From: Ramlibacter aurantiacus
GTDB lineage: Bacteria; Pseudomonadota; Gammaproteobacteria; Burkholderiales; Burkholderiaceae_C
Direction: 5' to 3'
Assembly (NCBI RefSeq): GCF_016722895.1
Contig: NZ_JAEQNA010000007.1
Location: 186,001-250,000 of the forward strand
DNA: 64,000 nt
Part shown: piece after piece, positions 1 through 8,927 of the stretch
Position numbering within the stretch: the first letter of the stretch is position 1
Layout of the letters: each line of letters starts with the position of its first letter
The notes under the pieces: generated by a model
Databases searched by the model: none
Seen by the model: only the letters and a program-made list of their open reading frames with translations
What the model was told of the DNA's origin: nothing
Position numbers and translations under genes: made by a program

Positions 1-844
1 CCAGCAACAGCACGTGCGGCACCCGGCCGTCCACGATGTGCACCGAGTTCACGCCGCTGCGGGCGGCGTCCAGGGCGCCCGCGATCTTGGGCAGCATGCC
101 GCCTGAAATGGTGCCGTCCGCGATCAGCTCGTCGATGCGGTCCATGGTGAGCTCTGGCAGCAGCTCACCCTGCTTGTCCAGCACCCCGGGGATGTTGGTC
201 AGCATCAGCAGCTTCTCGGCCTGCAGCACCGTGGCCAGCTTGGCCGCCACCACGTCGGCGTTGATGTTGTAGCTCTCGTTCTGGTCGCCGAAGCCGATCG
301 GGCTGATGACGGGGATGAATTGGTCGTCCTGAAGCGCCTTCACCACGGCGGGATCGATGGCGACGATGTCCCCCACCTGGCCCACGTCGTGCTCCTTGGA
401 GGGGTCGGCCTGGTCGACCATCTTGAGCTTGCGGGCGCGGATCAGTCCGCCGTCCCGGCCGGTCAGCCCCACCGCCTTGCCCCCGGCCTGGTGGATCAGG
501 CCCACGATGTCCTGCTGCACCTCGCCGGCGAGCACCCACTCCACGACTTCCATGGTCTCGGCATCGGTCACGCGCATGCCCTGGATGAAGTGCCCCGTCT
601 TGCCCAGGCGCTTGAGCGCCGTCTCGATCTGCGGGCCGCCACCGTGCACCACCACCGGGTTGATGCCCACGAGCTTGAGCAACACGACGTCCTCGGCGAA
701 ATCGGCCTGCAACTCCGGATCGGTCATGGCGTTGCCGCCGTATTTGATGACCATGGTCTTGCCGTGGAACTTGCGGATGTACGGCAGGGCCTGGGCGAGG
801 ATTTCGGCTTTGTCGCGGGGGGAGATGGGGGGGACGTTGGACAT
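1..844 (-). CDS. argB: Acetylglutamate kinase ArgB (3' end outside window)
   Basis: Phosphorylates N-acetyl-L-glutamate in the second step of arginine biosynthesis in the cytoplasm. Reading leftward from the ATG at 844, the protein begins [16 protein letters not shown] and soon shows the kinase glycine/lysine motif IKYGGNAM. It then has VVHGGGPQI, the substrate-binding glycine loop, and further on [10 protein letters not shown] and [11 protein letters not shown], all characteristic of the ArgB amino-acid kinase fold. About 281 codons are visible; the last part runs off the left edge, so the gene is partial but not broken. It is divergent from the polysaccharide cluster and separated from it by about 150 bp, which must hold both promoters. 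No unusual residues were noticed. Confidence 0.95.
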   Translation of the reverse strand, partial: MSNVPPISPRDKAEILAQALPYIRKFHGKTMVIKYGGNAMTDPELQADFAEDVVLLKLVGINPVVVHGGGPQIETALKRLGKTGHFIQGMRVTDAETMEVVEWVLAGEVQQDIVGLIHQAGGKAVGLTGRDGGLIRARKLKMVDQADPSKEHDVGQVGDIVAIDPAVVKALQDDQFIPVISPIGFGDQNESYNINADVVAAKLATVLQAEKLLMLTNIPGVLDKQGELLPELTMDRIDELIADGTISGGMLPKIAGALDAARSGVNSVHIVDGRVPHVLLL

Positions 845-991
845 GGCGCGGCAATATTGGAGGTGGAAATTGTGCCGCACCGCGGTTGCCACGAGACGCG
901 CCAGGCGTCGCCCTCTGCAGCGAAGACACCGGCAGGCGGGGCTCTGCCGAGCCGCCGGTAAGATACAGCCCCTTTGAATGGGAGCCCAATC

Positions 992-2410
992 TTGAAGATC
1001 GTCGCTGTCGTGCTATCCGGTGGAGCCGGAACCCGCCTCTGGCCGGCGTCACGGCAGGCGCATCCCAAGCCATTCATGCGACTTGGAGAAAGCTCGTTGC
1101 TCTTGCAAGCGGTTCAACGAGGCCATGCCTGCGGCAGTGACGACGTGGTGATCGTCACCAATCAGGAGCACGTGCACCTAACCCGGACCGAGTTGAAACA
1201 GGCCTCCCCCTCGATCAGGGTTCATTATGTGCTGGAGCCGGTCGGCCGAAACACCGCGCCCGCCATCGCACTGGCCGCCATGCACTGCGATAAGACTTAT
1301 GGGCCGGACACCGTGATGGTGGTCCTGCCTGCCGACCACTTGATTCCCGACAATGAAGCCTTTGTCGCGAATGCCCTGGAAGCCGCGGCGCTGGCTCGCG
1401 AGAAGAATCTCGTGGTGTTCGGAATTGGACCGACGTCGCCTGAGACGGCTTTTGGCTACATCGAAGTCGAACATGTGTCGCGCAAAAGCCAACCGATCCT
1501 GAAATTTGTCGAGAAGCCCGACTTGGCGACCGCCCAGTCCTATCTCGCGACTGGCCGGTTCTACTGGAACAGCGGGATGTTTTGCTTCACGGCCAGGTCC
1601 ATCCTGGATGCCCTATCGCAGCACTCGCCCGAAACCGCATCCAGCGCTCGGCGTGTGTTCGACCATGCGTCCTCGAATGGCGACGCCACCCACTTCGATA
1701 ACGCGCTGTTCGGAACCATGCCCGATATCAGCATCGACTATGCAGTCATGGAAAGGGCGCGCAACACCTGGGTGGTGCCGGCCCGATTCGGCTGGAGCGA
1801 CGTCGGCTCCTGGCCCGCCGTCGCGGATGCACACCCGGCCGACAGTGTCGGGAATACCTTCGCAACGGACGTCGTCGCACTCGACACCACAGGCAGTCAC
1901 GTGCAGGTGGAAAGCCATGGCACCAAGGTCGTCGCGATGGTGGGGGTCAAGGATCTGGTCGTCGTCGACACCCCAGACGCTCTCCTGGTTGCACACAAGG
2001 CCTCAGCGCAAAACGTGAAGCGCGTCGTCGACATCCTCAAGAGTCGGGGACACGCAAGCACGCATTTGCCCGCATCCGTTCACCGTCCCTGGGGGACGTA
2101 CGCCACGCTCAAGGAAGAAGAGGGCTACAAGGTCAAGCGCATCACGGTGAGTCCGGGGGGCTCCCTTTCGCTTCAGTACCACCACCACCGCTCCGAACAT
2201 TGGGTCGTGGTGCAAGGCTCTGCGCGCGTTCAGATCGGCGAGCGCGAGTTCCTGACTGAGCCAGGGCAGTCTCGCTACATCCCGAAGGGGGAGAAGCATC
2301 GATTGACCAACGTGGGCTCCGACGAACTGGTGTTGATCGAGGTGCAGTGCGGCAGTTACCTCGGTGAAGACGACATCGTCCGCCTGGCCGACTGTTACGG
2401 TAGGGTCTAG
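992..2410 (+). CDS. manC: Mannose-1-phosphate guanylyltransferase / mannose-6-phosphate isomerase
   Basis: Bifunctional enzyme supplying GDP-D-mannose, the precursor of GDP-D-rhamnose and GDP-L-fucose made by genes downstream. The N-terminal nucleotidyltransferase domain carries [14 protein letters not shown] and FVEKPD; the C-terminal cupin/isomerase domain carries [17 protein letters not shown] and [10 protein letters not shown]. The total of about 472 residues is usual for the AlgA/WbpW/ManC family. I chose the TTG at 992 ([11 protein letters not shown]) because GGGAG at 980-984 lies 7 bases upstream. A TTG at 974 would add six residues and has no ribosome-binding site. It is the first rightward gene of the polysaccharide cluster. 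It ends two bases before the stop of the convergent gene on its right, leaving no room for a separate terminator. Confidence 0.95.
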   Translation: MKIVAVVLSGGAGTRLWPASRQAHPKPFMRLGESSLLLQAVQRGHACGSDDVVIVTNQEHVHLTRTELKQASPSIRVHYVLEPVGRNTAPAIALAAMHCDKTYGPDTVMVVLPADHLIPDNEAFVANALEAAALAREKNLVVFGIGPTSPETAFGYIEVEHVSRKSQPILKFVEKPDLATAQSYLATGRFYWNSGMFCFTARSILDALSQHSPETASSARRVFDHASSNGDATHFDNALFGTMPDISIDYAVMERARNTWVVPARFGWSDVGSWPAVADAHPADSVGNTFATDVVALDTTGSHVQVESHGTKVVAMVGVKDLVVVDTPDALLVAHKASAQNVKRVVDILKSRGHASTHLPASVHRPWGTYATLKEEEGYKVKRITVSPGGSLSLQYHHHRSEHWVVVQGSARVQIGEREFLTEPGQSRYIPKGEKHRLTNVGSDELVLIEVQCGSYLGEDDIVRLADCYGRV

Positions 2411-2411
2411 C

Positions 2412-3518
2412 TCAGCGCCGCAGCCAGCGCGGCACCTTGAACCGGACGATGCTGAAGTATCCGTAGATGTACGACAGGACAAACAGCATCAGAAACGCAA
2501 TCAGGACACGGGTCTGCTGCCAGAAAAGTGCAGCCGGCACGACCGTGAGTACGGCGAATGCCCACAGGTAGGGTGATGTCCGGTTGTTGCGCATCAACAT
2601 CCGGCGGGTGCTGTCCTCGTCAAAGACACCTCGAACAATCCGTCGGTAGATCAACTGATGAAGGTGAAGCGCATCTGCCAAGCTTGGTGACTGCCCTCTC
2701 ACGACCTTGCGATAGACGGAGAAGACGGTTTCCATGACGGGATACGCCAGCAAGAGCATAGGAAACCAGGGGGACACTTGCGGGTTTCTCTGAGTCAGCA
2801 CCACGCTGGCGATCGCAATGACGGTACCCCACAGGTAGGCACCGCCGTCCCCCGCAAAAATAAGTCCCCGAGGATAGTTCCAGACCAGGAAACCGGCAGT
2901 CGATCCGGCGAGAGCCAGCACAACCGCCGCAAGTGCGCGGTCACCCACCAGCAGCGCCACGTAGGCTAGCGCCAAGCAGCAGATCAGGCTCACCATCCCG
3001 GCGAGGCCGTTGTAGCCGTCGATCAGGTTGAACGCATGTGGCAGGCCGGCCGTAGCCAGGATGGCCAGGAGGACGCCGGCTAGCGGCGAGGTCATCCAGT
3101 ACCTATCGAGCGCCGGAATTCCGAGACTGGGGACCCGGAGGTCGAAAGCCACGGCCGCAACCACTGCCGCACTGATCGTGAACAGCAGACGCCAGCGCGC
3201 GCGCAAGCGGTGAATCAGATCTTCGAGGACGCCGCCACCTCCGGCGAGCAGCACGATAGCGGACCACACGGCAGCTTCACTAGCCCGGAAGCGGATCCCG
3301 TTGACAACGCCCAGGTAAGGTTCGGCGACAGCCATCCAAACCCAGCCGATGAAACACGCAACCAACATGGCCACGCCGCCCAGTCGAGGAACATGTCCGA
3401 CGTGAAAACGCTGCGGCATGTCGTCTCGATAGCGGCGCGCCGTATGGCGACCTAATCGGACCAACAATCCACAGCCTACGAACGAGGCGCAGCCACAAAG
3501 AACCAATAGTGCAAGCAT
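2412..3518 (-). CDS. Polyprenyl-phosphate sugar-1-phosphate transferase, WecA/MraY family
   Basis: Integral inner-membrane glycosyltransferase family 4 enzyme of 368 residues. It likely transfers a sugar-1-phosphate, probably GlcNAc-1-P, from UDP-sugar to undecaprenyl phosphate to prime the O-antigen chain. There are about ten hydrophobic segments. An early cytoplasmic loop has RFHVGHVPRLGG. The family's catalytic Asp motif appears as NLIDGYNGLAG, followed by GDGGAY and the loop-5 basic motif HLHQLIYRR. It is transcribed leftward inside a mostly rightward cluster, convergent with manC and divergent from fcl. WbpL of the Pseudomonas rhamnan pathway is the nearest functional analogue I can name. 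The sugar specificity (GlcNAc, GalNAc or FucNAc) cannot be read from the sequence. Confidence 0.88.
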   Translation of the reverse strand: MLALLVLCGCASFVGCGLLVRLGRHTARRYRDDMPQRFHVGHVPRLGGVAMLVACFIGWVWMAVAEPYLGVVNGIRFRASEAAVWSAIVLLAGGGGVLEDLIHRLRARWRLLFTISAAVVAAVAFDLRVPSLGIPALDRYWMTSPLAGVLLAILATAGLPHAFNLIDGYNGLAGMVSLICCLALAYVALLVGDRALAAVVLALAGSTAGFLVWNYPRGLIFAGDGGAYLWGTVIAIASVVLTQRNPQVSPWFPMLLLAYPVMETVFSVYRKVVRGQSPSLADALHLHQLIYRRIVRGVFDEDSTRRMLMRNNRTSPYLWAFAVLTVVPAALFWQQTRVLIAFLMLFVLSYIYGYFSIVRFKVPRWLRR

Positions 3519-3796
3519 CCGATAAGCCGCAGCGGGCGCTCGCTGGAGCGATCGGGATGGCGGCGGCGCGGATTATAGAGAGGGCTCTGCTGGGCCAGGG
3601 AGAGCGTCTTTCGCCCCCGGATAGAATCGCCGGTCGGGATTCGATGGCTGGCGAGATGGCTCAGCCAGTCTTCCACGCCCTGAGTGCCGGCAACCATTCA
3701 CTTGCCCCTAGCGCACGAACCAAGCGGTCCGGGCCAATCCGATGAACGGTAACGGGTACGCGGATGCTGCGAGTTCCCTTTAGTGAATAGACAACG

Positions 3797-4789
3797 ATGA
3801 GCTACCAAGAGAAAAATCATTCTGGCCGAATGATTGATTCATTCGCCGGGCGCCGCGTCTGGGTCACGGGGCACCGCGGCATGCTCGGCTCGGCCATGGT
3901 ACGGAGCCTCGAGCGCGAAGAGGCTCAACTGCTGCTCACCTCTCGCGCAGACTTGGACCTCACCGACCAGGCCGCCGTTTTCGCCTGGATGGACGAGAAC
4001 CGGCCGGAGTTGGTGTTCCACATCGGCGCCAAGGTCGGAGGCATTCACGCGAACGCCACGCTTCCGGCGGACTTTTTGCGTGAGAACCTCCTCATCCAGT
4101 CCAATGTGATCGTCGGTGCCCACCGCACTGGCGTGCGCAAGCTGCTCTTCGTCGCGTCCAACTGCACCTACCCTTCACAGGCGCCGCAGCCCATCGCCGA
4201 AACGGCGCTTCTCACCGGCCCACTTGACGCCAACATTCGCGCCTATGCGGTCAGCAAGATCGCGGGTATCGAACTATGCAGCGCCTACCGACGCCAGTAC
4301 GGCTGCGACTTCCTGTCGATCATTCCGCCGAACCTGTACGGGCCGGGTGACAACTACCATCCGCAGCACAGCCACGTGGTAGCGGGCATCCTGCGACGCA
4401 CGCATGAAGCCAAGGCGCGAGGTGCATCCGAGATGCTCGTCTGGGGCGATGGGACGCCTCGTCGCGAGTTGCTGCACGTCGACGACTTGGCCGACGCCAT
4501 GAAATGCCTGATGCGGTCGCCAACCGTCCACGACCTGTACAACGTCGGGCCCGGGCACGACCTGCAAATTTCGGAGATCGCCTCGCTCATTCAGGAGGTG
4601 GTCGGCTTCACGGGGACCATCCGCTACGACACCGCCAAGCCCAACGGCACGATGCGCAAGCTCCTGGACAGCAGCCGGATTCGTGAACTGGGCTGGAAGC
4701 CTCGAATTGATGAACGTAGCGGCCTGCAATCGGCCTACCAGGATTTCCTGGCACTGCTTGAGAACCCGAACGCCGGCGCCCGGCTGTAA
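3797..4789 (+). CDS. fcl: GDP-L-fucose synthase
   Basis: NADPH-dependent 3,5-epimerase/4-reductase that converts GDP-4-keto-6-deoxy-D-mannose (the Gmd product) to GDP-L-fucose. Short-chain dehydrogenase fold of 330 residues. The Rossmann motif is VTGHRGMLGSAM; the catalytic loop ASNCTYP retains the Ser and Cys of the family's SSC motif. YAVSK is the Tyr-Lys pair, followed by a family-typical region with NLYGPGDNY and PRRELLHVDDLADA. The first ATG is at 3797, but the ATG at 3830 (MIDSFAGRRVWVTG) matches the usual start of relatives more closely, so the first 11 residues are uncertain. It is the first gene of the long rightward block and its stop codon directly abuts the next ATG. It competes with Rmd for the same intermediate. 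Confidence 0.92.
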   Translation: MSYQEKNHSGRMIDSFAGRRVWVTGHRGMLGSAMVRSLEREEAQLLLTSRADLDLTDQAAVFAWMDENRPELVFHIGAKVGGIHANATLPADFLRENLLIQSNVIVGAHRTGVRKLLFVASNCTYPSQAPQPIAETALLTGPLDANIRAYAVSKIAGIELCSAYRRQYGCDFLSIIPPNLYGPGDNYHPQHSHVVAGILRRTHEAKARGASEMLVWGDGTPRRELLHVDDLADAMKCLMRSPTVHDLYNVGPGHDLQISEIASLIQEVVGFTGTIRYDTAKPNGTMRKLLDSSRIRELGWKPRIDERSGLQSAYQDFLALLENPNAGARL

Positions 4790-6769
4790 ATGCGACTTGT
4801 CATGACTGAAGGGTTCCAGCTGCCCCCCGGCATGTGCGGTCGGTTCGCGGTGGTAAAGCTCTGGCCTGCCATCAAGACGGCCGAGGACGAGTGCATCGCC
4901 AGGCTGAAGATCGCCGCCCGTATGCTACGCATCGAGTGCGTGGAAGTTCACGCCGATGGGCGCCTGATCGAAGCTCCTGAAACACGGATCACGCGCGCGG
5001 ACGTCGACTTCGTCCTGCATCTGCATTACGACACCCCGAAGCTCTACGACGCCTTCTCCTTGGTCGCGCTGTGGAATCCCCTGCGCTTCTACTTCGAGTG
5101 GGGATACCAGCGCACGTCACGCAACCTGACCACGCACGACGATTTCGTGAGCTGCGATTCGATCGCTGCGGATGATCATGTGGCGCGGATGATTCGCGGA
5201 CAGGCCACGCACTTGCCGCCCCTCTTCCGGCTGTTCCATTCGACGGCCGATGTGGTGCACCCACCCAGCCTTGGAGAAGGCCAGCTGTTCTACGCAGGCA
5301 TCAATTGGGAGGCACTGGGTGGAGGCAAGTCGCGTCACCAGGAGGTTCTGAAGCGCCTCGACGACACGGGACTCCTGCGCATCTACGGACCGACGGTTTT
5401 TCAAGGGGTGCGCGTCTGGGCCGGCTATCGCAGCTACGTCGGGGAGGTCCCGTTCGACGGTGTCTCGATGATTGACGAGATTGCCAAGGCCGGCATTGCC
5501 CTGGTGCTCTCCTCGCAGGCGCATAAGGATTCCGAGCTGATGTCCAACCGCCTGTTCGAAAGCATCGCAGCTGGCGCCCTGGTGATTTGTGACGAGAACC
5601 CGTTTGCCAGGCGGCACTTCGGCGACGCGCTGCTCTACATCGATGGCCGCAGTCCCGCCGAGCAGATCGAACAGGACATCCGTGCCCACCTGCAGTGGGC
5701 ACGCGCCAACCCATCAGCCGCTCTGGCGAAGGCAACGCGCGCTCAGGAGATCTTTCGCGAACGGTTCACGTTGCTGCACAACCTTCGCGACCTTTACGAA
5801 GGGCTGCCTGCGCGACATCGCGCCCTCTTCGAGCGGCGTCATCCCGCATCGACAGGTGCCCTACGCGTGCAGTTACTGCTGCTGATGCCGGAGTACCGTC
5901 CGGACGTGCTACAGGCGCACCTAGAGAGCGCGCGCATTCAGAGCCATACGGGCGTCCAGGCCCGACTGGTGGTCGACGCGAACCTGCCGCCGCGCGAGCT
6001 GGCCGCGATCACCCAGGCGCTGGGCGCGTTTCAAGACCGCATCGGGCTGGTGCATGCCGATTTCCAACACATTGAGCCCGAGTCGGGAATTGGCAGGAAG
6101 CGCCGGCTGGGTGCTGTCGTCCTGCAACTGCTGCCTGAGCTGTCGGAAGCGGATGCCCTCGTGCTGGTGGCACCGAACGAGCGGCTTTGGTCCAACCACA
6201 TCGAGGTGCTGGCCGGGGCCCTGGAGCGAGATCCCTCCCTGGCCGCGGCCGCGACCGCCGCGGTGCTGCAGTCGGGCAGTGCACCCGTGCATGACGTGCA
6301 TGAGTGCATTGTGTTCGGCTCGCCCGCAGGTCGAGACCGGACGGGGCTGGGCCGCTTCATCTTCCGCCGCTCAGCGATTCCATCCGATATCGCGATCGTG
6401 CTGCGCCACGTAGATGGTCTGGTCGCGGCTGCCTTGCTGGGCGAGGGCCGCCTTGCCCAGCAGCTGCCCGCCAGCATCACCATCCTTCCCGACGATGCCA
6501 TGCCCGTCGACGCGGCCACCCACGTCGCCGACATTGAAGCCGTGCGCGACTTCGCGGCGGCGGCACTGGAACCTCGGTTCGGGTTCGGCACCCGGCCTGA
6601 ACCACTGGCCAGCAGCGCAAGCCCGATGTCGATCGAGCCGAAGTCTGTGTTCCGGCTGCTGGTGAAAGCTTGTCGGCCGGACTGGTGGCGACTGCAATAC
6701 CACGCTCTGCGCCAGCACGGTGCCGCGGCCAGATGGATTGCCCTGCGTCGGAGGCTCGGACTGGCGTGA
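4790..6769 (+). CDS. Two-domain glycosyltransferase of the polysaccharide cluster
   Basis: A 659-residue cytoplasmic protein. Residues about 1-350 look like a GT-B glycosyltransferase of the CgeB/Glyco_trans_1 type. The telltale segment is SELMSNRLFESIAAGALVICDENPF, given here for recognition of the nucleotide-sugar-binding C-terminal lobe. Residues about 365-600 resemble a GT-A family 2 domain (SARIQSHTGVQARLVVD, then LVLVAPNERLWSNHIEVL). In that domain the place where an active enzyme would have Asp-x-Asp reads APNE, so it may be inactive or structural. The gene starts on the ATG immediately after fcl's TAA and overlaps the ABC permease by four bases (GTGA), so it is co-transcribed. The donor sugar is unknown; GDP-rhamnose or GDP-fucose are the cluster's own donors. 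Confidence 0.75.
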   Translation: MRLVMTEGFQLPPGMCGRFAVVKLWPAIKTAEDECIARLKIAARMLRIECVEVHADGRLIEAPETRITRADVDFVLHLHYDTPKLYDAFSLVALWNPLRFYFEWGYQRTSRNLTTHDDFVSCDSIAADDHVARMIRGQATHLPPLFRLFHSTADVVHPPSLGEGQLFYAGINWEALGGGKSRHQEVLKRLDDTGLLRIYGPTVFQGVRVWAGYRSYVGEVPFDGVSMIDEIAKAGIALVLSSQAHKDSELMSNRLFESIAAGALVICDENPFARRHFGDALLYIDGRSPAEQIEQDIRAHLQWARANPSAALAKATRAQEIFRERFTLLHNLRDLYEGLPARHRALFERRHPASTGALRVQLLLLMPEYRPDVLQAHLESARIQSHTGVQARLVVDANLPPRELAAITQALGAFQDRIGLVHADFQHIEPESGIGRKRRLGAVVLQLLPELSEADALVLVAPNERLWSNHIEVLAGALERDPSLAAAATAAVLQSGSAPVHDVHECIVFGSPAGRDRTGLGRFIFRRSAIPSDIAIVLRHVDGLVAAALLGEGRLAQQLPASITILPDDAMPVDAATHVADIEAVRDFAAAALEPRFGFGTRPEPLASSASPMSIEPKSVFRLLVKACRPDWWRLQYHALRQHGAAARWIALRRRLGLA

Positions 6770-7596
6770 ATCCGCATGCCCCCTTTCCGGTTTCGCTGCT
6801 CTCGCTTCCGCGAAGCCTGCATCGACATCGTGCCTTGATTCTCCAGCTGGTGCGGCGGGAGGTCACCGGCCGCTACAAGGGTTCGGTGATGGGCATCCTG
6901 TGGTCGCTGGTCAACCCGATCCTGATGTTGGCCATGTACACCTTCCTTTTTTCAGTCGTCTTCACGGCGAGGTGGGGCCAGGACACTCCGCAGAACAAGG
7001 CTCAATTCGCAACGATGATGTTCGTGGGCCTGATCGTGCATGGACTCTTTGCCGAGGCCATTTCTCGGGCGCCGGGACTTGTGGTCTCCCAGGTGAACTT
7101 CGTCAAGAAGGTCGTCTTTCCCCTCGAGGTTCTACCCGTGGTTGCGATGGGAACCGCTCTTTTCCATTCGGTGCTCAGCTTGGGCGTCCTGCTGGTCGCC
7201 CTGATGCTCACCAATGGCGGCTTGCCCTGGTCAGTCATCCTGCTACCGCTCGTCTGGCTCCCCTTGGTGACGCTGGCCCTCGGGCTGGCATGGATGCTTG
7301 CGTCTCTCGGGGTGTTTGTCAGGGACGTCGCGCATCCGATCGGAATGATCGTGACCGCTTTGCTCTTTGCTTCGCCCGTCTTTTACCCTGTGTCCGCCCT
7401 GCCGGCGTCCTTGCGGGAATGGCTGTTCCTGAATCCGCTCACGTTGATCATCGAGCAATCGCGCGCGGTGTTGATGCTTGGCAGAATGCCGGATTTCGGC
7501 GCGCTGGGCATCTATGGCGCCGTCGCTCTGATCATCGCCTGGATCGGCTACGCCTGGTTCCAGAAGACCCGGAAAGGCTTCGCGAATGTCCTTTGA
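6766..7596 (+). CDS. wzm: ABC-2 polysaccharide export permease
   Basis: Inner-membrane subunit that, with the ATPase encoded next, flips the completed lipid-linked polysaccharide to the periplasm. The protein has 276 residues with about six membrane segments. The conserved N-terminal cytoplasmic stretch LVRREVTGRYKGSVMGILWS precedes the first helix, as in Wzm, TagG and KpsM relatives, and SPVFYPVSALP lies between later helices. The open frame extends back to 6670, but the GTG at 6766 overlaps the preceding stop and has GGAGG at 6750-6754, so I chose it. It ends 11 bases inside the next gene, showing tight coupling. A Wzy-dependent system is not present here, so this is an ABC-exported polymer. 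Confidence 0.92.
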   Translation: MNPHAPFPVSLLSLPRSLHRHRALILQLVRREVTGRYKGSVMGILWSLVNPILMLAMYTFLFSVVFTARWGQDTPQNKAQFATMMFVGLIVHGLFAEAISRAPGLVVSQVNFVKKVVFPLEVLPVVAMGTALFHSVLSLGVLLVALMLTNGGLPWSVILLPLVWLPLVTLALGLAWMLASLGVFVRDVAHPIGMIVTALLFASPVFYPVSALPASLREWLFLNPLTLIIEQSRAVLMLGRMPDFGALGIYGAVALIIAWIGYAWFQKTRKGFANVL

Positions 7597-8914
7597 CAGC
7601 GTCGCCATCGAGGTCAGCGCGGTCTCCAAGCGCTTTGAGCTCTTCGAGCGTCCCAGCGACCAGCTCAAGCAGTTCATCGTTCCTCGCTTGGGCCGAATGC
7701 TGGGAAAGCCGGCGCGTCAGTACTTCCGGGAGTTCTGGGCCTTGTCCGAGGTTTCGCTCACGGTGCGTCGCGGTGAATCGTGCGCGATCGTCGGGCTCAA
7801 CGGCAGCGGAAAGAGCACCCTGCTACAGATCATCGCCGGAACGCTCACTCCGACCAGCGGGACGGTCAGGACCGAAGGGCGGGTGACGGCCCTGCTGGAG
7901 CTCGGCTCCGGGTTTAATCCGGAGTTCACCGGTCGAGAGAACGTCCGGTTGAACGGCGCGCTGCTGGGCCTGACTCCCACACAGATCAGCGAGCGTATGC
8001 GACGCATCGAGGAGTTCGCCGACATCGGCGAGCACTTTGACAGACCGCTCGGCACTTATTCCAGCGGAATGCAAATGCGCGTCGCGTTCGCTGTCGCGAC
8101 GGCGTTCGATCCCGACATCCTCATCGTCGATGAGGCATTGGCCGTCGGTGATGCCTACTTCCAGCGCAAGTGCTTCCACCGTTTGGCCGAATTCAAGGCC
8201 ACGGGTGGCACGCTGCTATTCGTCTCCCACGACGCCGAGGTGATCAAGCAGCTGTGCGATTCGGCTGTTCTGTTGAACGCCGGCAAGCTCGTGGGCGTTG
8301 GCACTTCGCGCGAAATCATCGACCTCTACCAGGGGCTGATCACGCAGAAGGGGGATATGGGTACCAAGCCGCTCGCCGTCACGCAGGACGGCGACGGGGT
8401 CTGGCCAAAGGCGACCACGGTAACCACCAATGGCGACGTGCGGCTACTGGACGTCCGCCTGTTGGACGCTCGCGGCGACCGTGTGACAGAAGTCGAAAGT
8501 GAGAGCCTCCTTACCGTCGAATACGAAGCGCTCATCTGCCGAGCTCTGGACCAACCGGCATTCGGACTCATCGTGAGGGACCGCTTCGGCAAATCGATCT
8601 ACGAGGTCAGCACCTTCGCCATGGGGAAGTCCTTGGCATCCATGGGCAGCGGCGAACGAGTCGTCGCGCGATTCACATTCGACTTCAACCTGCGCGCCGG
8701 CAATTACTTCTTCTCCATCGGAATTGCCAATCGCGGATACGCACGGACCGAGTTCGAAGAAACCTGCCTGCTGATGCATGACGTGGAACACATCAAGGTG
8801 ACGGAAGCAGCCGCCGCGCCAGCCTATGGAGGCATCTTCAATATGCGACCCATCGTCTCGGTCGAACCGACCGGTCACGCGCTGGTCGACACCGCGGCCT
8901 CTTCGGCGGTTTGA
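7586..8914 (+). CDS. wzt: ABC exporter ATPase with carbohydrate-binding C-terminus
   Basis: ATPase partner of Wzm, 442 residues. The nucleotide-binding domain occupies about the first 250 residues, with Walker A GLNGSGKST, signature YSSGMQMRV, Walker B ILIVDEALAVGD and the switch histidine in FVSHDAE. Residues about 270-415 form an additional beta-rich domain (DVRLLDARGDRVTEVES to GNYFFSIGIANRGYARTEF). It matches the Wzt_C domain that in E. coli O8/O9a recognises the modified non-reducing end of the glycan before export. Exporters of this class move chains whose length is set beforehand by a terminating modification, often a methyl group. This fits the methyltransferase encoded 13 bases downstream. 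Confidence 0.93.
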   Translation: MSFDSVAIEVSAVSKRFELFERPSDQLKQFIVPRLGRMLGKPARQYFREFWALSEVSLTVRRGESCAIVGLNGSGKSTLLQIIAGTLTPTSGTVRTEGRVTALLELGSGFNPEFTGRENVRLNGALLGLTPTQISERMRRIEEFADIGEHFDRPLGTYSSGMQMRVAFAVATAFDPDILIVDEALAVGDAYFQRKCFHRLAEFKATGGTLLFVSHDAEVIKQLCDSAVLLNAGKLVGVGTSREIIDLYQGLITQKGDMGTKPLAVTQDGDGVWPKATTVTTNGDVRLLDVRLLDARGDRVTEVESESLLTVEYEALICRALDQPAFGLIVRDRFGKSIYEVSTFAMGKSLASMGSGERVVARFTFDFNLRAGNYFFSIGIANRGYARTEFEETCLLMHDVEHIKVTEAAAAPAYGGIFNMRPIVSVEPTGHALVDTAASSAV

Positions 8915-8927
8915 TGCGAGACGGCTC

